From AC-43 sp963728855 (GTDB taxonomy: Bacteria > Actinomycetota > Actinomycetes > Mycobacteriales > Micromonosporaceae): a stretch of DNA of 64,000 nt. The DNA is taken from NCBI GenBank assembly GCA_963728855.1, contig CAVSLN010000010.1, positions 759,964 through 823,963 of the forward strand, written 5' to 3'. Under the pieces are notes generated by a model. The model saw nothing but the letters and a program-made list of their open reading frames with translations. It searched no databases and was not told the DNA's origin. Made by a program: the position numbers and the translations under genes. Numbering within the stretch: position 1 is the stretch's first letter; the number at the start of each line of letters is the position of its first letter. Below are positions 24,780 through 34,065 of this stretch, in pieces.

Positions 24780-26192
24780 ATGGCGGTGACTGAACTTCGC
24801 GCGCGAGCCGTCGTGACGGTGCCGCGAACGGGGCTGGACGTCCTGCTCGCTCCGTTCACGGTGCTCCGCGCGGCGGTACGCGCGACCGTACACCGGCCGG
24901 CGGCGCTCGCCGCGCTGACCGTACTGCTCGTCTGCGTACCAGTGGGCAACGACGACGTGTCCGCCTCGGTGCACGTCACGCCGGCCGACCTCGGGTCGGC
25001 GGCACTGGTGGCCGCGGTCGTTCCGGGGGTACTGGCCGGCCGCCGGCTGCCCCGTTCCGGGCTCTGGGTGGTGCTGGGCGCGGTGGTCGTCGGGCTCGGG
25101 ATCGCCACGCTGACCTCGGCCGACCCGGCCACCAGCCTGACCGGGCTCATCCGGTACCTCCAGCTGTTCGTCGTCGTACCGGTCGCGGTGGTCCTGGCGC
25201 TGCGCGATCGGCGCGACCTGTGGCTGGTCCTCGGGGCCACGTTGGCCGCCGCGACGATCGAGGGCGCCACCGGTGTGTGGCAGTACCTGACCGGGACCGG
25301 CGCCTCGTACGCGGGCCAGAACGTACGGGCCGTCGGCACCTTCGGCGCGATGGACATCATGGGTATGTCCACAGTGGACAGTTACGGCCTGGTCGCCGCG
25401 CTCGGCCTCGGGCTGGTGCTCCGCGGCCGGGCAAGGCTCGCCATGCTCGCGCTCGCCCTGGCACTCGTCCCGCCGCTGCTGCTGTCGTTGAGCCGGGGCG
25501 CGGTCATGGCCACCTTCGGCGCCGCCGCGGCCATGCTGGTCGTGGCCAGTCCGCGGCTCGCGGTACGGACCGCGCTGTTCGGCGCTGCCCTGGCCGTCGT
25601 CGTGTTCGGCACGCTGGACACCGGCAGCGCCGGGCTGGGCGCCCGGTTCGCCACCATCGGCTCGTCGGTCACCTCCCCGGACCGATCGGTGAGCGACCGG
25701 TACGACCTGTGGCAGACGGCGATCGGGGAGTGGCGGGACCACCCGGTGACCGGTGTCGGGCTCAAGCAGTTCGCGGTGTACCGGGACTCGTACGCCCCGC
25801 TGCACCTGTCCTCGGGCAGCGACGTGGCGGACCCGAGCCTGGGCTTCCGGCGCGAGCCGCTGCTCTCGCCGCACGACATGTACTTCCTGGTCCTCAGCGA
25901 GCAGGGCCTCATCGGTGCGCTCGCGTTCGGCAACCTCCTGCTGGCCCTGGCCGTACTCGCCTGGCGACGCACCCGGCAGGCGGCCAGCGGAACGGCTCCG
26001 CCGGACGGCCGGCATCCGGACGGGCGGCTGGTCAGCGTGGCATCGGTGGGCATCGTCGCGTGGACCCTGCTGGACTTCGTCGACGGCGACATCGGCGGCC
26101 AGTCCACGGTGCTGACGGCCGTACTCCTCGGGGTCGCCCTGTGGTGGGCGACACACCCCCGCCCCCAGGCTTACCGGAGCGCTGCGCGATGA
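24780..26192 (+). CDS. O-antigen ligase/polymerase-type membrane protein
   Basis: A 470-residue protein with about 10-12 hydrophobic helices and a large external loop around residues 300-370. The loop holds DLWQTAIGEWRDHPVTGVGLKQF and PHDMYFLVLSEQGLIGALAF, the Wzy_C/O-antigen ligase signature. It likely polymerises lipid-linked repeat units or ligates the chain outside the membrane. GAGGA precedes ATG 24780, 5 bp after the previous stop. Its stop overlaps the MurJ-fusion start (ATGA). An exact 13-bp palindrome (25367) encodes STVD. Confidence 0.88.
   Translation: MAVTELRARAVVTVPRTGLDVLLAPFTVLRAAVRATVHRPAALAALTVLLVCVPVGNDDVSASVHVTPADLGSAALVAAVVPGVLAGRRLPRSGLWVVLGAVVVGLGIATLTSADPATSLTGLIRYLQLFVVVPVAVVLALRDRRDLWLVLGATLAAATIEGATGVWQYLTGTGASYAGQNVRAVGTFGAMDIMGMSTVDSYGLVAALGLGLVLRGRARLAMLALALALVPPLLLSLSRGAVMATFGAAAAMLVVASPRLAVRTALFGAALAVVVFGTLDTGSAGLGARFATIGSSVTSPDRSVSDRYDLWQTAIGEWRDHPVTGVGLKQFAVYRDSYAPLHLSSGSDVADPSLGFRREPLLSPHDMYFLVLSEQGLIGALAFGNLLLALAVLAWRRTRQAASGTAPPDGRHPDGRLVSVASVGIVAWTLLDFVDGDIGGQSTVLTAVLLGVALWWATHPRPQAYRSAAR
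25367..25379. repeat. 13-bp palindrome GTCCACAGTGGAC
   Basis: Exact copy in the polymerase gene, symmetry extends to 15 bp (25366-25380); encodes STVD. Confidence 0.9.
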
Positions 26193-28435
26193 CTGTCCAA
26201 CAGCGTCCCGCCCGCGAGGCGGCGACCAACATGGTGGTACGGGCGGCCGCGGTCGCGTCGGCGTTGACGGTTCTCGGCTCACTCCTCGGCCTGCTGCGCG
26301 ACCTGGCCCTGGCCCGCTACTTCGGCGCGTCCGGAGAGACCGACGCGTTCCTCGTGGCGTGGACCGTCCCGGACACCGCCTCGCCGCTGCTCATCGAGGG
26401 CGCGATGACGTTCCTGATGGTGCCCATCTTCGTCCGCGCACTCGCCGGACCGGGTGGGTTCGCCGCGGTGGTACGGGCGACCCTGCCCCGGATCACCCTG
26501 CTGCTCGCGCTCGTCGCCGGTACGGTCGCGCTCGCCGCCCCGGTGGTGGTGCACCTGCTCGCGCCCGGCCTGGCCGACCCCACGACAGCGGTACGGTGCA
26601 CCCGCGCGACCGCGGTCACCGTACTGACCTTCGGGCTCGCCGGGTACCTCGGTGCCGCACTGCGCGCCGCGCACGTGTTCGGCTGGCCGGCCGCGATCTA
26701 CATCGCCTACAACATCGGCATCCTGGGCTCGATCGCGCTGCTGCACGTACCGCTGGGGGTGTTCGGCGCGGCCGTCGGCGTGGCGGTCGGCAGCGCGCTG
26801 ATGGTCGCCGTCCAGCTGCCGTCGTTCGTACGCCGGTTGGGTCCCCGCGGCCGGTCGGGCACGTACGGCCGGCCGTCGGTGGCCCTGCTGGCGTTTGTCC
26901 CGATCGCGGTCTTCACGCTCACCCGGCACGCGCAGGTGTTCATCGAGCGGATCCTCGGCTCGGAGCTGTCCGCCGGCACCATCTCCCACCTGAACTACGC
27001 CCAGAAGGTGGCCCAGGTGCCGATGATGCTGTCCGTCATGGTCGCCATGGTGACCTTCCCGGTCCTCGCCCGCAGCGTGGCCGACGGCGACGAGGCCGCC
27101 AGCCGGGACCGGACCGCTCGGGACCTGCGGGTGGTCGGCGCGGTCGTGCTGGTGGCGTCGGCGTACGTCATCGCGTTCGCCGCGCCGATCCTGCGCCTGC
27201 TCTTCGAGCACGGCGCGTTCACCCCGCAGGACACGTCCGCGACCGCCGCCATCATGCGGGTGTACGCGTTCGGGCTGCTCGGTCAGGCCATGGTCCTGGT
27301 GCTGGGGCGGTCGTACTTCACCGGGCAGGGCCGGATCTGGTACCCGGCGCTGGTGATGGGTGCCGGCCTCGCCGCGACCGGGGTGGTCAGCCTGGTCTTC
27401 CTCCAGATGTGGCACGGAATGGCGATCGCGGCGGGCAACGCCATCGGCATCACGCTCACCGCCGCGCTCATGCTCGCCGGCCCCCGCCGCGGCCCGCGCC
27501 CGGTGTCCGTACCCGCGGTGGCTCGGACGCTCGCCCGGCTGGTTCTGCTGGCTGCCGGGGCCGGCGTCGCCGGAAGCCTGGCCGGCCGGCTCATGGCCGG
27601 GCGGTCCACGCTCGTCACCCTGATCGTGGGCGGGTTCGTGGTGGGCGGCGTGTTCCTGTTGCTGGGCGCGGTGAGCAGCGCTCCCGGGCGCCGCATCCTG
27701 GCCGCCCGGGCGACAGCGGTGCCGGGCGGACCGGCGATGCCGTTCGTGTTGATGTACCACTCGGTGAGCGAGGGGCTCGAGGACCCGTACGGCATCGCGG
27801 TGACTCCGGACCGCTTCGCCACGCAGATGCAGTGGCTCGCCCGGCAGGGCCTGCGCGGCGTCTCGATGCGCGAGCTGCTCGACGCGTCCGGTCGCGGCCG
27901 CGCCGCCGGCCTGGTCGGGCTGACCTTCGACGACGGGTACGCCGACTTCGCCCAACACGCGCTGCCGGTACTCGCCCGGCACGGGTTCACCGCGACCCTG
28001 TACGTGGTCGCCGAGCGGATCGGCGGGCACAACGACTGGGAGAAAAGCGGGCCGCTCCGGCCGCTGCTGACCGCTGACGAGGTACGGGAGGTGGCGCGCC
28101 AGGGGATCGAGATCGGTTCCCACAGCCTCTGCCACGCCAACCTCGCCGCCGCCGACCCGGAGACCCTCCGCAAGGAGGCCGCGGTCAGCCGGGAGGCGCT
28201 CGAGTGGCTGCTCGACGAGCCGGTACGCGGGTTCTGCTACCCGTACGGCGAGCTGTCCGACGAGGCCGTCCAGGTGGTACGGGCCGCCGGGTACGACTAC
28301 GCGGTCGCCACCTGGGCGTCCGGGCGGCGGGACCGGCACGCGCTGCCGCGCACGTACGTCAGCGACCGCGACCGCGCGCCCGACCTGGTCGCCAAGCGGA
28401 TCCGGCACCGACTCGCCTGGGGAGGCGCGCGATGA
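26189..28435 (+). CDS. MurJ-like flippase fused to NodB-type polysaccharide deacetylase
   Basis: A 748-residue fusion without an internal stop. Residues 1-510 are a MurJ/MVF lipid-linked oligosaccharide flippase (LGSLLGLLRDLALARYFGASGETDAFLVA, NYAQKVAQVPMMLSVMVAMVTFPVLAR, about 14 helices). From about residue 516, PFVLMYHSVSE, GLTFDDGYADF (metal and catalytic Asp pair) and IGSHSLCHANL (His motif) form a NodB deacetylase domain. A flippase moving a lipid-linked unit and a deacetylase acting on N-acetyl sugars in one chain implies coupled export and modification. An internal ATG at MPFVLMYHS could give a separate deacetylase. Both ends overlap neighbours by ATGA. Confidence 0.85.
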   Translation: MTVQQRPAREAATNMVVRAAAVASALTVLGSLLGLLRDLALARYFGASGETDAFLVAWTVPDTASPLLIEGAMTFLMVPIFVRALAGPGGFAAVVRATLPRITLLLALVAGTVALAAPVVVHLLAPGLADPTTAVRCTRATAVTVLTFGLAGYLGAALRAAHVFGWPAAIYIAYNIGILGSIALLHVPLGVFGAAVGVAVGSALMVAVQLPSFVRRLGPRGRSGTYGRPSVALLAFVPIAVFTLTRHAQVFIERILGSELSAGTISHLNYAQKVAQVPMMLSVMVAMVTFPVLARSVADGDEAASRDRTARDLRVVGAVVLVASAYVIAFAAPILRLLFEHGAFTPQDTSATAAIMRVYAFGLLGQAMVLVLGRSYFTGQGRIWYPALVMGAGLAATGVVSLVFLQMWHGMAIAAGNAIGITLTAALMLAGPRRGPRPVSVPAVARTLARLVLLAAGAGVAGSLAGRLMAGRSTLVTLIVGGFVVGGVFLLLGAVSSAPGRRILAARATAVPGGPAMPFVLMYHSVSEGLEDPYGIAVTPDRFATQMQWLARQGLRGVSMRELLDASGRGRAAGLVGLTFDDGYADFAQHALPVLARHGFTATLYVVAERIGGHNDWEKSGPLRPLLTADEVREVARQGIEIGSHSLCHANLAAADPETLRKEAAVSREALEWLLDEPVRGFCYPYGELSDEAVQVVRAAGYDYAVATWASGRRDRHALPRTYVSDRDRAPDLVAKRIRHRLAWGGAR

Positions 28436-29538
28436 GGGTCCTGCACATCATCACCGGTCTCGCGGCCGGGGGAGCCGAGCAGCAGCTGCGCCTGCTGTTA
28501 CGGCACCAGCGGGTGGCGGCCGAGGTCGCCGTGCTCAGCAACCCGGGCACCGTGGCCCGGGCGATCCGGGCCGAAGGTACGCCCGTGCACGACATCAGCA
28601 TGCGCGGCAACACCGACGTCGTCGCGCTGCCCCGGCTGGTACGGCTGATCCGGGCCGGCCGCTTCGACCTCGTGCACACCCACCTCTACCGTGCCTGCGT
28701 GTACGGCCGGGTGGCTGCCCGCCTCGCCGGGGTACGGCACGTCGTCGCCACGGAGCACTCGCTGGGCGACCGGCACATCGAAGGACGTCGACTCTCTGCC
28801 GGTATCCGCCGGCTCTACCTGGCCGCCGAGCGGCTCGGCAACGCGACGATCGCGGTCTCCTCGACAGTGGTCCGCCGGCTGGTCGCCTGGGGCGTACCGG
28901 CCGCACGCGTCGACCTGGTGCCCAACGGCATCGACGCGCACCGGTTCCGCTTCGATCCCGTACGCCGCGCCGAGGTGCGCGCCAGCCTCGGCATCCCGCC
29001 CGAGCGCTTCGTGGTCGGCTCGGTCGGCCGCCTCGTGCCAGGCAAGCGGATCGACCGGACGCTTCGGGCGGTCCACGGGCAGCCGGGGTTGACCACGCTG
29101 GTTGTCGGGGACGGGCCTGAGCGGCCGGCGTTGGCCAGGCTGGCCGGCGCGCTGCGCGTGGACGCCCGCTTCACCGGCGAGGCGGAGGACGTGCCCGGCC
29201 TGCTGTCCGCGATGGACCTCCTGGTCGCGCCGTCGGCGGAGGAGACCTTCGGGCTCGGGGTACTCGAGGCGCTCGCGGCCGGGTTGCCGGTGCGTTACGT
29301 GACCTGCCCGGCGCTGGACGAGCTGCCCGCCGGTTCGGTGCCGGGGGCGCGCCGGCTGCCGGCCGGTTCTGACGCGTTCGAGCGCGCGGTCGCCGCCGCG
29401 GTACAGGACGGGGCGCACCGCCTGCCGCCGTCACCAGCGCTCGACCGTTACGACATCGCCGATGTGGCCGCGCGGACCGACGCGGTCTACCAACGGGTAA
29501 GTGAGGAGGAGCCATGGCCGGCGCAGCCAAGATCCTGA
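28432..29538 (+). CDS. Glycosyltransferase family 4
   Basis: A 368-residue GT-B glycosyltransferase: MRVLHIITGLAAGGAEQQLRLLL at the N-terminus, FDLVHTHLYRACVYG, VPNGIDAHRF, VGSVGRLVPGKRID, and the donor-binding ExxxxxxxE region SAEETFGLGVLEALAAGLPV. It probably adds a sugar to the lipid-linked repeat unit. Start and stop overlap the neighbouring genes; the final 25 bp overlap the chain-length gene. Confidence 0.9.
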   Translation: MRVLHIITGLAAGGAEQQLRLLLRHQRVAAEVAVLSNPGTVARAIRAEGTPVHDISMRGNTDVVALPRLVRLIRAGRFDLVHTHLYRACVYGRVAARLAGVRHVVATEHSLGDRHIEGRRLSAGIRRLYLAAERLGNATIAVSSTVVRRLVAWGVPAARVDLVPNGIDAHRFRFDPVRRAEVRASLGIPPERFVVGSVGRLVPGKRIDRTLRAVHGQPGLTTLVVGDGPERPALARLAGALRVDARFTGEAEDVPGLLSAMDLLVAPSAEETFGLGVLEALAAGLPVRYVTCPALDELPAGSVPGARRLPAGSDAFERAVAAAVQDGAHRLPPSPALDRYDIADVAARTDAVYQRVSEEEPWPAQPRS

Positions 29539-30368
29539 AAGGGCTGGTCCGCCGATGGTGGCTGGTAGGGGTGCTGGTCGTGGTGGGCGCGCTCGCCGGG
29601 CTCGGGTACGCCCGGTGGACCCCACTGACCTACACCAGCAACGCGTACGTGGTGGTGGTGGCCCAGAACGAGGGGGACAACACCTCGGCGGTGAGCTACG
29701 CGCAGGCGTACGCGCGGATCGCGGAGCAGGGTGATGTGCTGGACGCCGCCGTCGCGGCCAGCCACGGGACGGTCTCGGTTTCCGAGCTGCGGCGGCAGGT
29801 ACGCGCTTCGTCCTCGCCGGACACGCCGATCATCGAGATCAGCGGCTCGGCCGGCTCGGCCAGCAGGGCCGCGAACCTCACGAACCTGGTGGCCGGCGGC
29901 CTCATCAAGGCAGCGAACCGGCACGGTACCGACACCCGGATGACCCTCACCCTGCTCAGCGGTGCCGCCCCGCCGGCCGATCCGACCTCGCCGCAGCTGA
30001 CCGTCGACGTCGCGGTGGGCGTGGCGATGGGCCTGCTGCTCGGCGGGCTGTCGGTGCTGGCGGGCGCGGGCCGGACCGGCGACCGGTCGCGCCCGGCCGA
30101 GCCCAGTGGCCCGTTCGAGCCCAGTCGTCCGGCGGAGCTGACGAGCGCGGCCGAACCGGTGCACCCGGCGGAGCTGCCGAGCGCCGCCGAACCGATGCAC
30201 CCGGCGGAACCGATCCACCCGGCCGACCAGACGATCGGCCCCGCCAAGGCGGTGCACACCGACGGCGACTACGGGTCGCCGCCCACCATTGGCCTCCCCA
30301 CGGCTCGTAGCGGCCCAGCCACGTCCGATGACGGTGCCCGGGCCGGCTGGCTGCGGCCGCCGTCATGA
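29514..30368 (+). CDS. Wzz/chain-length-determinant-like membrane protein
   Basis: A 284-residue protein with an N-terminal helix (WWLVGVLVVVGALAGLGYARW), an external domain of about 130 residues beginning TSNAYVVVVAQNE, and a second helix (VAVGVAMGLLLGGLSVLAGAG): the layout of Wzz/co-polymerase proteins. It lacks a tyrosine kinase domain. The cytoplasmic tail is a Pro/Glu/Ala repeat (AEPVHPAEL, AEPMHPAEP). GAGGAG before ATG 29514 supports the start. It likely controls polysaccharide chain length with the polymerase at 24780. Confidence 0.78.
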   Translation: MAGAAKILKGLVRRWWLVGVLVVVGALAGLGYARWTPLTYTSNAYVVVVAQNEGDNTSAVSYAQAYARIAEQGDVLDAAVAASHGTVSVSELRRQVRASSSPDTPIIEISGSAGSASRAANLTNLVAGGLIKAANRHGTDTRMTLTLLSGAAPPADPTSPQLTVDVAVGVAMGLLLGGLSVLAGAGRTGDRSRPAEPSGPFEPSRPAELTSAAEPVHPAELPSAAEPMHPAEPIHPADQTIGPAKAVHTDGDYGSPPTIGLPTARSGPATSDDGARAGWLRPPS

Positions 30369-30396
30369 CCGCCGTCGGGAGCTTGCGGGTCGGCGC

Positions 30397-31500
30397 ATGA
30401 CTGCCGTACTGCACGTCACGCAGCCGTGCGACGGCGGCGTGGCGGGCTACGTGTCGGCCCTCGCCGCCGACCAGGTCGCGCGCGGCTGGTCGGTGGCCGT
30501 CGCCTGTCCCGACTCCGGCCGGCTCGCCGCTGACCTCGCCGACCAGGGGGTCCGGCTGCTCGCCTGGCAGGCGGACCGCAGCCCGGGGGCGGGCGTGGTC
30601 GGCGAGGCGCGCGGGCTGCGCAGGCTGCTCGACCGGTTCAGCCCGGACGTCGTACACCTGCACTCGTCGAAGGCCGGGCTGGCCGGCCGGCTGGCCGTCA
30701 GGGGCCAGCTTCCCACGATGTTCCAGCCGCACGGCTGGTCCTGGCTGGCCTCCGCGCGCTGGATGGTCCCGGCGACCGTCACATGGGAGCGGGCGGCCGG
30801 GCGGTGGACCGACCTCTACGTCTGCGTCTGCGAGGCCGAGGCGGCGCAGGCCCGGGTCCGGGGCCTGCGCGGCGACTTCCGCGTGGTGCGCAACGGGGTG
30901 GACCTGAAGCGCTTCGAGCGGGCGGACGAGGACGACCGGCGGGCCGCCCGGGTCCGGCTCGACCTGCCGCCCGAGGCGCCGCTCGTCCTGTGCGTCGGCC
31001 GGGTCACCCGGCAGAAGGGGCAGGACGTCCTGCTCGCCGCGTGGCCCGCGGTGCTGGCCGCCAGCCCGCACGCCCGGCTGGCCCTCGTGGGCGACGGGGA
31101 CCTGGTGGAGCCGCTGCGCCGGGCGGCGCCACCCAGGGTGTTGTTCGTCGGTGCGGTCACCGACCCCCGACCCTGGTACGCCGCGGCCGACCTGGTCGTG
31201 CTGCCCTCCCGGTGGGAAGGGCTGCCGCTGACCCTGCTCGAGGCGCTCGCCGTCGGCCGTTCCGTCGTGGGCAGCGACATCCCGGCCATCGCCGAGGCGC
31301 TGCCTCGCGGCGCCGGTGCCGTCGTACCGGTCGGGGACGCCCGCGCGCTCGCCGAGGCGATCACCTATCGGGTCCGCATTCCCGAGCTGGTACGGGCGGA
31401 GGGCGCGGCCGGCGCCCGGTACGCGTCCGCCGAGGCGGACCTGCGGCGCACCTACGACCTTCTCGCCTCGGTCACCGTCGGCCTCGCCGGCGGCCGCTGA
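30397..31500 (+). CDS. Glycosyltransferase family 4
   Basis: A 367-residue GT-B enzyme: LHVTQPCDGGVAGYVSALAADQVARGW, DVVHLHSSKAGLAGRLAV, VVRNGVDLKRF, VLCVGRVTRQKGQDVLLAAW and SRWEGLPLTLLEALAVGRSVVGSDIPAIAE. Retaining transferase of the exopolysaccharide locus; donor and acceptor cannot be told from sequence. The start is ATG 30397. The 3' end overlaps a convergent small zinc-ribbon gene by 29 bp. Confidence 0.9.
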   Translation: MTAVLHVTQPCDGGVAGYVSALAADQVARGWSVAVACPDSGRLAADLADQGVRLLAWQADRSPGAGVVGEARGLRRLLDRFSPDVVHLHSSKAGLAGRLAVRGQLPTMFQPHGWSWLASARWMVPATVTWERAAGRWTDLYVCVCEAEAAQARVRGLRGDFRVVRNGVDLKRFERADEDDRRAARVRLDLPPEAPLVLCVGRVTRQKGQDVLLAAWPAVLAASPHARLALVGDGDLVEPLRRAAPPRVLFVGAVTDPRPWYAAADLVVLPSRWEGLPLTLLEALAVGRSVVGSDIPAIAEALPRGAGAVVPVGDARALAEAITYRVRIPELVRAEGAAGARYASAEADLRRTYDLLASVTVGLAGGR

Positions 31501-31708
31501 ACGGACCGTTGCCGAGAAGGCGGCGCCACCAGCGGACCGGCCGGTAGCGCGGGCACTCGCCGGGCGGGCAGACCGAGCATCCGGTACCCGTCCGGTAGTG
31601 CTCGTGCGCGTTCAGTGGATGTCCACATGAGCAGGACGCCGCCACGGTCGTCAGCTCGCTACTCTCGATAGCGTTTCGGTCTCCGGCAGCAATCGAGAGA
31701 TCGGGCAA
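31472..31708 (-). CDS. Small Cys-rich zinc-ribbon-like protein
   Basis: A protein of up to 78 residues with CSCGHPLNAHEHYRTGTGC and SVCPPGECPRYRP, resembling small actinobacterial proteins with a CGHP..AHEHYR..C..C core. Four or more Cys plus His could bind zinc. The long form starts at TTG 31708; GTG 31645, just before the motif, is a plausible alternative. The 3' end overlaps the convergent glycosyltransferase gene. Function unknown. Confidence 0.6.
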   Translation of the reverse strand: MPDLSIAAGDRNAIESSELTTVAASCSCGHPLNAHEHYRTGTGCSVCPPGECPRYRPVRWWRRLLGNGPFSGRRRGRR

Positions 31709-32158
31709 AACGTGATCACATCGGCGATTCTAGAGCATCCAGGCTAAGGGTTCTCTTTCCTTTGTGCTCGGCCCGGATGAGTGAACGGTTCGTTCGCTTT
31801 TCATGACATCGAACGCCACTGGGATTCCTTCTGGAATTTAGCTGTCGCCTTCGCGACACGATTGTTCGGCGGGCCCGCTGTGTGCCCGAACCGCTCGCCA
31901 CTATTCTCGCTGCAAGGCGCCTAACCTGCGCCGATAGGCCACGTTCGGGCTCTGGCGTCCAGCCAGCCGGTGGTACTGCAACACGGGTCCATTCGGGGGA
32001 ATTGGGCCCTTGGCATTAGCTGTTAGCGTGCTGTCTCTCCGGCCTGGAAATGAGGCTGGGGAACGCACTCCCACAACTCTCCGTAGCACTCCGACCCACT
32101 TAGAACATGGCACCCGGCCGCATTTGCGGTTGATGCAACCTTCCGGGAGGATTCACCG
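31709..32158. promoter_or_regulatory. Intergenic region, less GC-rich, probable promoter of second glycosyltransferase block
   Basis: These 450 bases contain no credible gene and are clearly richer in A/T than their surroundings (GGTTCTCTTTCCTTTGTG, CTTTTCATGACATCG, GGAATTTAGCTGTC). They separate two plus-strand operons and flank the start of the minus-strand small gene, so promoters for both directions are likely. GGGAGGA lies 8 nt before the next ATG (32159). No terminator with a U-run was found. Confidence 0.5.
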
Positions 32159-33082
32159 ATGACCCGCCCGCACCCCAGTGACAACGGCCGCGAAAGTCGA
32201 CCACCGACCGTCAGCGTCGTGGTGCCCACCCTCAACGAGGAGCGCAACCTGCCGTACGTGTTCGGTCGGATACCTGGTGGCGTGGCCGAGGTCATCCTGG
32301 TGGACGGGGGGTCGGTGGACCGTACCGTCGAGGTCGCGAAGGAGCTGCTGCCGTCCGTACGGGTCGTGCACCAGACCCGAACCGGCAAGGGAAACGCGCT
32401 CGCGTGTGGCTTCGCCGCCTGTACGGGCGACATCGTCGCGATGATCGACGCGGACGGCTCCACCGATCCGGCCGAGATCCCGGACTTCGTCAGGGCGCTC
32501 ACCGAAGGTGCCGACTTCGCCAAGGGCTCCCGGTTCCGGCCGGGCGGGGACAGTCACGACATCACCCGGCTGCGCCGGTTGGGCAACCGCGGGCTCAACG
32601 GGTTCGTCAACATGCTGTTCCACACCCACTTCACCGACCTGTGCTACGGCTACAACGCTTTCTGGCGCCGGGTGCTGCCGTACCTCGACCTGCCCGCCTT
32701 AGACCTGCCCGCCCCGGCCGACGGCGGGAAGCTGTGGGGCGACGGCTTCGAGATTGAGACGCTCATCAATATCCGGGTGGCCGCGCACAAGCTGAAGATC
32801 ACCGAGGTGTCCAGCGTCGAGGCGCGCCGGCTGCACGGGGTGAGCAACCTCAACGCGGTCAGCGACGGCACCCGCGTGCTGCGCACCATCCTCACCGAGT
32901 ACCAGCGGCTGCGTGGCGGCAAGGGCCGGATCGTCGTACCAGCGCAGCCCGCGCACCGCGTCGACGTACGCCCGTTGACCAGCTCGGTCCGGCACCCGGT
33001 AGGGCCGGCCAGCCAGGGCACCCGCCGCCACCCGGCCACCCGCCCCGAGCCGGCCGCGCTGGGCGCGCACGAGGAGATGTAG
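32159..33082 (+). CDS. Glycosyltransferase family 2
   Basis: A 307-residue GT-A enzyme: VSVVVPTLNEERNLPYVFGRIP, VILVDGGSVDRTVEVAKE, TGDIVAMIDADGSTDPAEIPDFV (DxD-type metal site) and WGDGFEIETLINIRVAAHKLKITEV. The sequence resembles dolichol-phosphate-mannose-type or other polyprenyl-sugar transferases without a membrane domain. The C-terminal 50 residues are disordered, rich in Pro/Arg. GGGAGGA precedes ATG 32159, the first gene after the 450-bp promoter region. Confidence 0.9.
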   Translation: MTRPHPSDNGRESRPPTVSVVVPTLNEERNLPYVFGRIPGGVAEVILVDGGSVDRTVEVAKELLPSVRVVHQTRTGKGNALACGFAACTGDIVAMIDADGSTDPAEIPDFVRALTEGADFAKGSRFRPGGDSHDITRLRRLGNRGLNGFVNMLFHTHFTDLCYGYNAFWRRVLPYLDLPALDLPAPADGGKLWGDGFEIETLINIRVAAHKLKITEVSSVEARRLHGVSNLNAVSDGTRVLRTILTEYQRLRGGKGRIVVPAQPAHRVDVRPLTSSVRHPVGPASQGTRRHPATRPEPAALGAHEEM

Positions 33083-33084
33083 CG

Positions 33085-34065
33085 GTGCAGCCGGTCGGCG
33101 TCGTCATCCCCTGTCATACCGAGAAGCGTTGGGAGCAGTTGTCCGCCGCGGTCGGCTCGGTCCTCGCCCAGCAGCCGGAGCCGGTCGAGGTCGTGGTCGT
33201 CGTCGACCACAACGAGACGCTCTACGAGCTGGCCAGCCGCGAGCTGACCGGGGCGACCGTGCTGCGCAACCGGTACGCCGAGCGGGGCGTGTCGGGTAAC
33301 CGCAACACCGGCGCGTTCCACCTCGACACCCCGCTCATCGCGCTGCTCGACGACGACGCGTACGCGCACCCCGGCTGGCTGGCCGGGCTCCTCGCCCCGT
33401 TCGAGGACCCGGAGGTCTGCGGTACGGGCGGCGCGATCTCGCCGGCCTGGGAGACCCGCCGCCCCGGCTGGGTACCCGACGAGTTCCTCTGGGCCTGGGG
33501 CGGCTCGTACACCGGCATGCCGACGACCACTGCCCGGGTGCGCAACGTGTGGTCGGCGAGCATGGCCGTCCGCCGCGAGGTGTTCGAGAAGGTGGACGGG
33601 TTCCGGGTCGGCTTCGGCAAGGTCGGCGACCGGTCCCGCCCCGAGGACACCGACCTGTGCCTGCGGATGAGCGAGGCCAGCGGCGGGCACTGGATGTACG
33701 TGCCGGACGCGGTGATCGACCACCCGGTACCGGCCGACAAGGCGACCTTCCGGTACTTCGTGACCCGCTGCTACAACGAGGGCCGGGGCAAGGTCGAGAT
33801 GGCCCGGCTCAACCACGGCAAGGACAGCCTCGGCTCGGAGTCGGCGTACCTGCGCCGGACCCTGCCGGCGGGGGTCGGCCGGGGGCTGGCCGACACCGTA
33901 CGCGGGCGGGGCCTGGCAGGCACCGCGAAGGCCGCCACGATCGTCCTCGGCGTCGCGTGCGCGAGCTGGGGTGGCCTGGTGGAAACGGTGCGGGGCCGCA
34001 AGGCCGAGCCCGTGGAGCGCGAGCCCGTGGAGCCCGAGCCCGTGGAGCCCGAGGTCGCCGCGTGA
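33085..34065 (+). CDS. Glycosyltransferase family 2
   Basis: A 326-residue GT-A enzyme: VGVVIPCHTEKRWEQLSAAVGSVLAQQP, NTGAFHLDTPLIALLDDDAYAHPGWL (metal-binding DDD) and SRPEDTDLCLRMSEASGGHWMYVPDAVIDHPV. The C-terminus ends in an EPVE repeat (EPVEREPVEPEPVEPE), an acidic low-complexity tail. The start is GTG 33085, 2 bp after the previous stop, and the stop overlaps the next GTG (GTGA). Confidence 0.9.
   Translation: MQPVGVVIPCHTEKRWEQLSAAVGSVLAQQPEPVEVVVVVDHNETLYELASRELTGATVLRNRYAERGVSGNRNTGAFHLDTPLIALLDDDAYAHPGWLAGLLAPFEDPEVCGTGGAISPAWETRRPGWVPDEFLWAWGGSYTGMPTTTARVRNVWSASMAVRREVFEKVDGFRVGFGKVGDRSRPEDTDLCLRMSEASGGHWMYVPDAVIDHPVPADKATFRYFVTRCYNEGRGKVEMARLNHGKDSLGSESAYLRRTLPAGVGRGLADTVRGRGLAGTAKAATIVLGVACASWGGLVETVRGRKAEPVEREPVEPEPVEPEVAA

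Noticed and set aside
25220..26188. Upstream extension of the MurJ fusion ORF to 1071 codons
   Set aside because: This part overlaps the O-antigen ligase gene out of frame; the ATGA overlap at 26189 marks the real start.
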